Below are positions 1-8,300 of a stretch of 64,000 nucleotides of DNA, piece by piece. Position 1 is the stretch's first letter, and every line of letters starts with the position of its first letter. A program made the position numbers and the translations under genes. A model generated the notes under the pieces. The model was not told where the DNA came from and ran no database searches. It saw nothing but the letters and a program-made list of their open reading frames with translations. Origin of the DNA: Paracoccaceae bacterium (GTDB lineage: Bacteria; Pseudomonadota; Alphaproteobacteria; Rhodobacterales; Rhodobacteraceae); the NCBI GenBank assembly GCA_958296035.1, contig OY282431.1, positions 868,001 to 932,000 on the forward strand, written 5' to 3'.

Positions 1-2
1 GG

Positions 3-2984
3 AAGCAGGCGGAGTTGCAGCGCCGTGAGGACAAACTGGGGGTCCTGCAGTCGCGGCTCGACGCCGCGGAAACTGGCGCGCACCGCCTGCCACTGGTCAA
101 TCGATCGATCGGGCTGGCTGGTCGCAAAGAAGAATATGAGACCGTTAGAAAGGAAATCGCGGCCCTGCCCGATGTGCTGGCAAGCATAACCGGTCAGGAA
201 TTGGGGCAGATTAAGCAGCAACAAGCGCGTATTGGCGAATTGGACATACGAATCCGAGACCTGGAAAGCCAACTGAAAGCCGCGCGCGATTCCACTCGGG
301 GGTCTCGACTGACGGCCGAGGTGAACCAGTCCGAACTCACAGTCTGGCGTGAGAATGCCGAAAAACTGGCTCGCGTCGAGTTGGAGCTTGAGAACGCGAG
401 GGCTCATCGTGGGGAATGTCAAAAGGAAGTCGAGTCTGCCTTGTTGGCTCTCGGTGGGCGCGGTGTGGAGGAGGTCGTCCTCACACTGGCGGAACACAGA
501 CGGCTGTTCGAATTCTTGCGCGCCGCAAGCGACCACCGTACGCGAAGAAGCGCTATCGAAGAAAGACTGCACCTCCTTGCGAGAATCGAGCATGGCGAGA
601 ATGGAGAAAACCAACTCGTGGAACTGCGTGCGGCGCTCGAACTGCTACGCCAGTGGCTTCGTTCTCCTGAAGAGGTATCGCGCCGGGAAAAGCCGGGAGA
701 GCAGAGGGTCTGGATTCTAGTTGCCGTGGCGATCGCAGTCCTCGGTGCAGCCCTGGCGCTGATTGCCGACCCACGGTTCGTTTTACTGTTGGCGGTCGGT
801 GTTGGAATCTTGATGCCGGTCTTCCTGCAGCAAAGTACGAACACAGTTTCAACCGGGCGCCCTCAAGCAGAGAAGGCATTTGCACGTCTCGGTGTAGAAG
901 CGCCCGATCAATGGAGTGCAGGGGCGGTCGAATCACGATTGCGCAACCTCGAAGCAGACGTTGTGTCCATTGAGTCGCGCCTGCAGCGCGCCCGAGACCG
1001 AGATGGAGACAGGCAAAGCCTCAATACACAATTGGAGCAGCTCGACGAGGCAAAAGCCGTACTTGATGAACAGCGGCGCAATTTGCTCAAGAGTCTAAAG
1101 CTGGATTCCCTGCCACCGGACGCGGAACTCGTCGATTTCGCGCGCGCTGTCGATCAACTCAGGGCCACCCGTATCAAGTACGAAGGTGCGACAGGTCGCA
1201 TCGAAGAGTTCGAAGCGGAACGCTTGCGCCTCCTTTCTGAGTTGGCTGACGTTCTACAGCAGCATGGTGAACCGTTACCGAAGGACGCAACGACAGCAAA
1301 GGCTTACCTCGCCGCTCTTTCGGATCGCAATGTACGGTTGATCAGGGGACTCGCCGACGAACGCCAGGCGAATACTCAACTGGATCAGAATTCTGCTGAT
1401 CGCAGGGCAGCTGTGGAAACGATCAGGCAGGTCTACGCGACCGCGTCTGTGGAGGACGGGGATGTGGCAGGCCTGACTGCTCTGCAGGATTTGTTACCGC
1501 GGTACAATGAGTTGCGGCAGAGAGCCACAACCCTCCAGGGCCAAATTAGCCTCGATCGGGAAGAGCTTGCGAAGGCCGGGGAAACTGCATTTGCGGGTCT
1601 CGACAGGGCCAGCCTGGAACTGCTGAAACAACAACTTTCCGCGGCGGCAGCCAGGATCGAAGACTTGCGGGGAGAGATCGCCGATGTAAGTGCGCAGGTG
1701 AACGAAGCCAAGCGGAGCAACAGTCTCCAAGACCTGATTGAGCGGCTGGAGAACGCCCGTACCAAGTTGAAGGACTGTCGCGACGAGGCGCTATTCGCCG
1801 GAGCCGGAAGGTTTCTGGTGGGTGCGGTGGAACGGGAATACGAGGCCACTCAGATGCCCCGAGTGTTCGAGCGGGCCTCGGGCCACTTTTCGGCCTTTAC
1901 AAAGCTCAGTTATGAACTTCGGTTGGGTCGCGACAAAGACGCTCCACGCTTGCGAGCACTCGATGTGGTCAGTAGAGAGACACGGGAACTCGATGAACTC
2001 TCGGACGGCACCCGTGCACAGCTTCTGCTGGCAGCTCGAATGGCATTTGCGGAGGAGGTCGAACAAGGAACGAGCCTTCCACTGTTTCTTGATGAAGCGC
2101 TTGACCAAAGTGATCCAAACCGCTTCGAAGCCATCGCGCGCAGCTTGGGCCGAATTGCAAACGACCAGAAACGTCAGATCTTTTACCTGACAAGCGATCC
2201 ACTGGATCAAGACCGGATTCAACACGCCCTGGCTGCGGAGGATTGTCCGGTCGCCACCAAGATTGATCTCGGATTGCTCCGCGGCATTGAAGTTGGCGTT
2301 ACACAGCCGTCTGATCTTCGAGTTCCGACGAGGCCAGACATCCCGATACCTGATAAGTCTGCACCGGAAGAATACGGGACCACTCTGGGCGTGCCCCGGT
2401 TTGACCCGGCCCGAGGATACTCCTATCAGCATTTCTTCTATTTGTTGCCAGACGATCTCACTCTGTTGCACGCCCTTCTCAGCAACGCCATCGAAAGGGC
2501 AGGGCAATGGGAAACAGTTTCCGGCACCGCCCTGGCGGAGAAACTATCGGCACAATTCGAGACCACCCGTGAGCTCGACTCCCGGATTAGTTTGCTTGAG
2601 GTGTTCTGCGAGCTGTGGAACCGGGGGCGAGGCCGGATCGTCGATCGGGACGTGCTGGTACGGAGCCGCGCCCTGAGCGACCGGTACCTTGATGACGTTG
2701 TGGATATCGCCCGTGACTTGAACGGAGACGCGGAAAAGCTTGTTGCGGAACTCGTTGCGAAAAGGGATCCCCGCCTGAGGAATTTCTGGCGAAGTAAAGT
2801 CGAGGAGTTGGAGGACTATCTTGGCGATAACGGCTATCTGGATGACCGACCAGTACTTGATGAAAGCAATTTGAGGCTTCGCGCTTTGTCGAGTCCACCA
2901 GCCACTGATCTGCCTGATGGGATTGCCGGTGAATGCTTGAACCGCTGGTGGGTTTGGGCTTCGACCCGATCTGCAAGCACTTAA
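3..2984 (+). CDS. YhaN/SbcC-like coiled-coil ATPase, 5'-truncated by the window
   Basis: The reading frame is open to the left edge, so the first start-like codon (TTG at 15) is not the real start and the N-terminal Walker A half lies outside the window. What remains is about 990 residues: long charged coiled coil, two adjacent hydrophobic segments at about residues 232-274 that look like a membrane hairpin, more coiled coil, then the C-terminal ATPase half. That half has an ABC-type signature (LSDGTRAQ) followed by a Walker B-like LPLFLDEALDQ. This layout is typical of the YhaN branch of SMC/Rad50/SbcC-like ATPases, which pair with an SbcD-like nuclease. About 230 residues after the ATPase core form an extension I do not recognise. 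It faces the ssp operon and precedes a methyltransferase-HNH gene, so a defence or repair role is inferred. Family call fairly sure; exact function unknown. Confidence 0.75.
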   Translation, partial: KQAELQRREDKLGVLQSRLDAAETGAHRLPLVNRSIGLAGRKEEYETVRKEIAALPDVLASITGQELGQIKQQQARIGELDIRIRDLESQLKAARDSTRGSRLTAEVNQSELTVWRENAEKLARVELELENARAHRGECQKEVESALLALGGRGVEEVVLTLAEHRRLFEFLRAASDHRTRRSAIEERLHLLARIEHGENGENQLVELRAALELLRQWLRSPEEVSRREKPGEQRVWILVAVAIAVLGAALALIADPRFVLLLAVGVGILMPVFLQQSTNTVSTGRPQAEKAFARLGVEAPDQWSAGAVESRLRNLEADVVSIESRLQRARDRDGDRQSLNTQLEQLDEAKAVLDEQRRNLLKSLKLDSLPPDAELVDFARAVDQLRATRIKYEGATGRIEEFEAERLRLLSELADVLQQHGEPLPKDATTAKAYLAALSDRNVRLIRGLADERQANTQLDQNSADRRAAVETIRQVYATASVEDGDVAGLTALQDLLPRYNELRQRATTLQGQISLDREELAKAGETAFAGLDRASLELLKQQLSAAAARIEDLRGEIADVSAQVNEAKRSNSLQDLIERLENARTKLKDCRDEALFAGAGRFLVGAVEREYEATQMPRVFERASGHFSAFTKLSYELRLGRDKDAPRLRALDVVSRETRELDELSDGTRAQLLLAARMAFAEEVEQGTSLPLFLDEALDQSDPNRFEAIARSLGRIANDQKRQIFYLTSDPLDQDRIQHALAAEDCPVATKIDLGLLRGIEVGVTQPSDLRVPTRPDIPIPDKSAPEEYGTTLGVPRFDPARGYSYQHFFYLLPDDLTLLHALLSNAIERAGQWETVSGTALAEKLSAQFETTRELDSRISLLEVFCELWNRGRGRIVDRDVLVRSRALSDRYLDDVVDIARDLNGDAEKLVAELVAKRDPRLRNFWRSKVEELEDYLGDNGYLDDRPVLDESNLRLRALSSPPATDLPDGIAGECLNRWWVWASTRSAST

Positions 2985-3015
2985 TACCGTTTGAAAGAAT
3001 TAGGTTGTTGGAAGT

Positions 3016-3037
3016 CACCCTTTGTGGGTGTTTGTCT
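3016..3037 (+). terminator. Weak hairpin with T-rich tail after the ATPase gene
   Basis: CACCC and GGGTG arms surround a five-base loop and are followed by TTTGTCT, 31 bases after the stop of the ATPase gene. The stem is only five pairs, so this is at best a weak intrinsic terminator. Confidence 0.25.
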
Positions 3038-3164
3038 CCAAGCTGGTCGGACAGACTACACACTACACATAGACAATATGTCAGAACTTGGGAACTCTCA
3101 TTGTGCTTGGGCATGAATCAGCCGTGGAGTATACAGGCACAGTAATTGAAACTCCTGGTGGCTA

Positions 3165-4871
3165 ATGGCAGATCACATCGGTTGGTATAATGCCAACGTC
3201 AAGATGGTCTTTGCGCGCTATGAGCAGTTAAGTGGAGACTGTGTGCACAGTTGGTTGCTTGATCTGTTACCGCAGCCTCCCGCAACCGTCTTGGATGTGG
3301 GTGCGGGCAGCGGTCGCGATGCTGCCTGGCTGTCCTCAAGGGGGCACGACGTTGTTGCCGTTGAACCCGCAGCGGCAATGCGGAAGGCCGCTGCAGACAG
3401 GCATGTCGATGCATCCGTAAGGTGGATCGATGACCGCTTGCCTACCCTCAAGTCAGTAACGCGGTCGGGATTGTCATTTGACGTAATCCTTCTGAGTGCT
3501 GTGTGGATGCATTTGCCGGGGCGAGATCGGCCTCGGGCATTTCGAAAACTGATCAACTTGCTCAAGCCAGGTGGTTTGCTGGCGATTACCCTGCGCTGCG
3601 GCCCGAGGGATCGCGAAAGAGGTATCCACACAGTTTCTTCGGAAGAAATTGAGGTACTGGCACGAAATCACGGAGCGCTCGTCGTGCAGCGCACGGAGGC
3701 CAAGGATTTGTCGGGTCACGCCCGCATTCGATGGGTCCAGATGGCCATCAGATTGCCGGACGACGGCACAGGGGCACTACCGTTGCTCCGCAGCATTGTG
3801 CTGAATGACAGCAAGAGTTCGACTTACAAGCTAGCACTCTTGCGTGCACTTTGCCGCATCGCTGACGGTGCTGCCGGACTCGCCCGCGCAGAAGGCGACA
3901 AGGTTGCGGTCCCGTTGGGATTGGTATCCCTTTACTGGCTACGACTATACAAGCCACTTCTGTCAGCGGGCCTCCCGCAGAACCCACGCAACACTGGCTA
4001 TCTTCATCTCCAGTTTGTGAAGGCCGCCTACCGGGCGCTGTCCGATGTGTCTCCTCTTGATTTGCGGGTCGGCATGAGGTTTTCCGGCACAAGGTCGGTT
4101 GTCCTGCACCAGGCTCTGAAGGATGCGGCACACACAATTCAGAGAATGCCCGCCCATTACATTCGGTTTCCGGACGGCGAGATGGTCTTGCCCGTAACAA
4201 GGGCAGGGGGAATGCCGCAGCCGTCCCAACTCGTGCTCAATCGGTCCTACCTCTCGCGTTTCGGTGAGATGATGGTTCCAACACACCTCTGGAGATCGCT
4301 GCAGAGGTTTGGAGTGTGGATCGAACCGGCGATAGTCGCCGAATGGGGTCGTCTCATCAAGTTTTACGCTAGCCGCGTGCAAGTACATGTTGATGATGCA
4401 GCGATTGCTGCGGCGATGACATGGGAAGATCCAACCCGGGATGTGCAGCTTGCACGCAAGCGCGCACTGGAAATGTCAAGCAGCGGCAAATTGTCCTGTG
4501 TATGGAGCGGCAGGAGGCTGGACGGTGCCTGTCTGGAAGTCGATCATTGTTTGCCATGGATAGCGTGGCCCTGTGGCGACCTCTGGAACCTGATGCCAAC
4601 GCACAGGAGCATAAATCAAAGCAAGCGAGCAGATCTGCCTTCTGACCGATTGATGCGGTCCGCTCAGGAAAGGATAACCGAATGGTGGGAAACCGCATAT
4701 GTGGAAGGCCAGTCCACGGTATCGGAACGATTCTGGCTTGAGGCACAATCGAGCTTGCCTGCTGTGCCAGCTGGCCAAAGCGGGCTTGGCGATGTATTCG
4801 ATGCGGTTTGCCTGCAGCGAATTCGTCTGAAGCAAGATCAACAGGTTCACGAATGGTCCGGGGATTTGTAA
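3165..4871 (+). CDS. SAM methyltransferase-HNH endonuclease fusion protein
   Basis: A 568-residue protein. Residues about 40-150 are a class I SAM-dependent methyltransferase fold with motif I (LDVGAGSGRD) and an acidic motif II (VVAVEP). The middle third contains a block with NDSKSSTYKLALLRAL and VPLGLVSLYWLRLY, which I associate with HNH nucleases of defence islands. The end (about 440-490) is an HNH domain: CVWSG, EVDHCLPW, DLWNLMP and the following RSINQSK supply the expected His/Asn/His-type positions. A methyltransferase and a nuclease in one chain could modify and cut the same target, or the methyltransferase could act on another molecule; the sequence does not decide. It lies 180 bases after the YhaN-like ATPase on the same strand and converges on the ssp operon. 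Domain calls are seen; a restriction or anti-phage role is inferred. Confidence 0.75.
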   Translation: MADHIGWYNANVKMVFARYEQLSGDCVHSWLLDLLPQPPATVLDVGAGSGRDAAWLSSRGHDVVAVEPAAAMRKAAADRHVDASVRWIDDRLPTLKSVTRSGLSFDVILLSAVWMHLPGRDRPRAFRKLINLLKPGGLLAITLRCGPRDRERGIHTVSSEEIEVLARNHGALVVQRTEAKDLSGHARIRWVQMAIRLPDDGTGALPLLRSIVLNDSKSSTYKLALLRALCRIADGAAGLARAEGDKVAVPLGLVSLYWLRLYKPLLSAGLPQNPRNTGYLHLQFVKAAYRALSDVSPLDLRVGMRFSGTRSVVLHQALKDAAHTIQRMPAHYIRFPDGEMVLPVTRAGGMPQPSQLVLNRSYLSRFGEMMVPTHLWRSLQRFGVWIEPAIVAEWGRLIKFYASRVQVHVDDAAIAAAMTWEDPTRDVQLARKRALEMSSSGKLSCVWSGRRLDGACLEVDHCLPWIAWPCGDLWNLMPTHRSINQSKRADLPSDRLMRSAQERITEWWETAYVEGQSTVSERFWLEAQSSLPAVPAGQSGLGDVFDAVCLQRIRLKQDQQVHEWSGDL

Positions 4872-5306
4872 CCTCGATCCGCAAGGTTCGTACCGGCTTA
4901 TCGCTCCCCTAAACGTTCAGCTGAATGTCAGAAATGCTGGAATGGTACCTCCAACAACTGGTACGACAAGGCTCGATTCAACTGTCGCCGGCTCGGAATA
5001 GCTCAGTAATCCTGCAGTTACACTCCATATGGTGCCGAGCGTGTGGAATCGATTCCATATGAATCAGCGCCAACGTGTCATTGTACGGTGTATACAATCC
5101 GAAAGACACGCTGCCGACTTTGCGAGATATGTCGAGGGTCGAATTAATGGGGCAGGATTACACCCAACGCAACGATTTCGATCTATTGGTCCGATTAAGG
5201 AGAAAGTCCCGAGAACATGGAACGGACTCCTCACAATTTCGACACCCAACCCCCCATGCAACTGTAGGGGCCAAGAAAAGCCTCAACTCAATCATGTATT
5301 GTCCAG
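4872..5306. other. Intergenic gap between convergent genes, no gene seen
   Basis: Lies between the convergent ends of the methyltransferase-HNH gene and sspH. Short open frames here have no recognisable motif or ribosome binding site. I see no hairpin with a T-run on either strand. Confidence 0.5.
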
Positions 5307-8300
5307 TCATACTGGCCTAGGGCCGTTGGGACGCCGTGTTCTCCAATGGTCGATCGCCGACTTGGCAAGTCTTTCGAGTTCATCCGTTTTCGCGAATGGT
5401 ACTTGAACCAAATAATATTTCTTTCCAGGTGGAGAAGCTTCATTTGCCAGAATGCAGGCAAGATGTCCTTTGCCCAGAAGCTTTTCGGCACCGGCACAAT
5501 TCAGCACCATTTGCGAACCTCTCCAGTCTTGCACTCTTAAGCATAACTTGTTGCCCATGTTGTCACGCAGGCGAGAAGGCACAGCCTCAGCGTCAGCGCG
5601 TTGTGTAATGAGCACGAGGTGGATACCCGCCGCGCGGGCTTTCATGCCTAGGTTGGCAACGGAAGAGAGGACAACTTTATTATAGTCCGGTTCCTGTGCC
5701 ATCCACGAGCCAAGCTCATCGTGCACAAGGAATAGGCGCGATAGCCGGGCCCGATTTGAAACTCGTCTATTGTATTCGACAAAATTGGGTACTTCTTGTT
5801 CTTCCAGGAGTTTGTATCGTCGGTCCATTTCAGCGACCAGGTTCTCGAACTCCTGCTTCGCTGATTCCATGTCTGAAATGATGTCCTTTCTGAGGTGCGG
5901 CGCACGTTTCATCCAGCCATAGTCTACCCCCATCTTTGGGTCTACGAGGACCAACTCTACGTTGCTCGGATCATTAAACGCGATCAATTGCAAGAGCAGG
6001 TTTTGAGTGAGTACACCCTTGCCACTACCAGTTTGACCCGCAATGAGCGTGTGTGGGCCATGCTCCTCAAACCCACCAAACTGCCCGCCCAGGTTTAGAT
6101 ACATGAGCCCGTCTGCATCCTCACGGGCGCCGAGTATGAAGTTCGTCCATTCTCCTACAGGACGGTCCGGCCACTTAGCCCCGAGCCACGTTGAAGCTAG
6201 TGGAACCGGTGCTCTCTTCTCTCGTCTGATAAATAACTCAACGATTCCGCGGCCTGGTAGAACATTTACGACATCAAGCCCGTGGGTAGTCAACATTTCG
6301 CTCCGGCGCTTTTCGACTTTATCGATTGTAAGCGTAGGGTGTCCCTTGAAGGTCACGAATACACCGTTGTGCGTTAACCTGTAACTTGGTTCCATGAAAT
6401 TGGCATGCATTCCAAAATGGCTCAGGGCTCGTTGCGTGTGGACGCAAGTCTTGTCTGCCCATGCTCTGGCCTCTGCATCACTTACAGAACCGGTGTCACT
6501 CTTGGCAATTTCCCTGAGCACGGTTGCAATCGTTGCCGGAATGAATCCCTGGCTCGGCTTCGAGATTTCCGGTTGAGTTTCAGGTGTTGCGGCAGGGCTT
6601 GAACCTGGCGGGGACACTGGTTTCGGCTCTGCCAAGGGATTGCCATTTCTTGGATCGAGTTTCTCCGTCTCTGGAGCTGTACTGGCGTGATACCAGTTGA
6701 GGGCGCGTAATCCGACGCTTGGAGGGTCCGCGCCCTTTCCGACCGCCTGCAGAATTGCCTTGATTTTCGGTGAAGGTATTATCGTGTGACCTAGGTGACG
6801 GGCCTCCGAACTGTGTTCCGACAGGATTGATGGCTCATATTCATCGTGCAGGCACAGCGTGGATTCTCCGCAAATGCGAAAGTCAATGTCGCCCGTATGC
6901 ATGTTCTTGAGAAATGAATTGCGAATGGCCTGGTCGCGGATATGGCTTGTCAGCTTTCCGTGGTGGATCAGAAGTTCAGCGAGTTGCCTGCACCAGGCAA
7001 CTCTCGATATCGAATCCTTGTTGTCGATAAGCACGCGCCTAATGTGGTTCACAGTATCTCGAACCTGATTCCCAGCGTCGCTAAGTTCCTGACCAAGGCT
7101 TACCTTCGAAATGAACTTCGCTTCGCCAACTAGGAATGAAACCCTGAAGCCCGGATCAAGGCATTCGACCAGAATGCCGATCATGTCTGCAATCTTGCCC
7201 TTTCCGGAGGTGAACCAGTGGCGATAATCGTCCAGCGACAGCCAGATAATTTGTGAGGCGGCCGGCAAGTTTTTCAAGAGTAAACTTTTCAAATGGATTC
7301 GCACCACACAGAGACCAATTATTTCTCGAGCAGCGTTTTCGTTGCGAGCCGCTGATAGAACTTTGAGCCCCGACAATTGAACGCCATCATTCAACACTTC
7401 ACCTGCAATCGTGCTGGCCTCGCCGTGATCCATTTTGAAAGAATGATCTAACTCTTGCTCTAGTCTCCGAGTAAGTCGGTTGTCGATCTTCTTTGACGAA
7501 ATTACCACGCGCCTTTCGGCATTTGGGAGTGAGGCATCCCTGATAATCCTTACGTCATGCTCTTCGAGCAAGTGTCGAATTGGAACCAGGTCTATGCTGA
7601 TGACCCACTGGGCCAGGTCGTGAGCACGATTTATCAAGTCGCTTACGAGTGAATCGGAATAATTTACCCGTCGGACCAGGGCGCCGTGTTTGTTCACCTC
7701 CAGATTAGCTTCGTTGCACATGGCGTAGAGAAGGTTCTGGTATTCGGCCACCGCGCAGGGAGGGAACTGCTGCGTCAGGTAAATTTCCGTGTCAATCGGA
7801 TCGGCCTCCGCCAGGCGCAGTTTGGCTGTAGCCTTGCTCTCCGGGTCAAACGATTCAAACTGAGTCTCAGCGCTGTCGTGCTCCTGTATCCAGACCGGTC
7901 TAGACTTCCGATTGATTGCGTCATGTAGAAAGATCAGGTCGAAATCATGGATTGAGCCGTTGCCATTATTTTGTGCGTGCTGCGCCGGTCTCACGTCGAC
8001 GCGCAAACGAGAAAGAAAGCTCTTTGCCGTCTCGCTTATATTTTCGTTTTCCAGCCGAAGATTCTGGTCTCGATAAATCTCTTGTAGACGGTCGGGTTCC
8101 TGATGCGAGATTACCAGGTCACACCGCAGTGCAGGATCGCCATGAATTCGTTTTGCCATGAGGCGGGCAATTTCTCGGGGAAGTGTCAGGCTTTCCAGAT
8201 TGTATATAGTTGCAGACAGGTTTGATTTTTCATGAGGATGTATTTCGAGGTACTGATCCATGCTATCCATGAACCATTTTGCAGCGGAGACAGATGTCGC

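Noticed and set aside
1791-2507. Minus-strand open frame of 238 residues
   Set aside because: Antisense to the YhaN-like ATPase domain; no family features.
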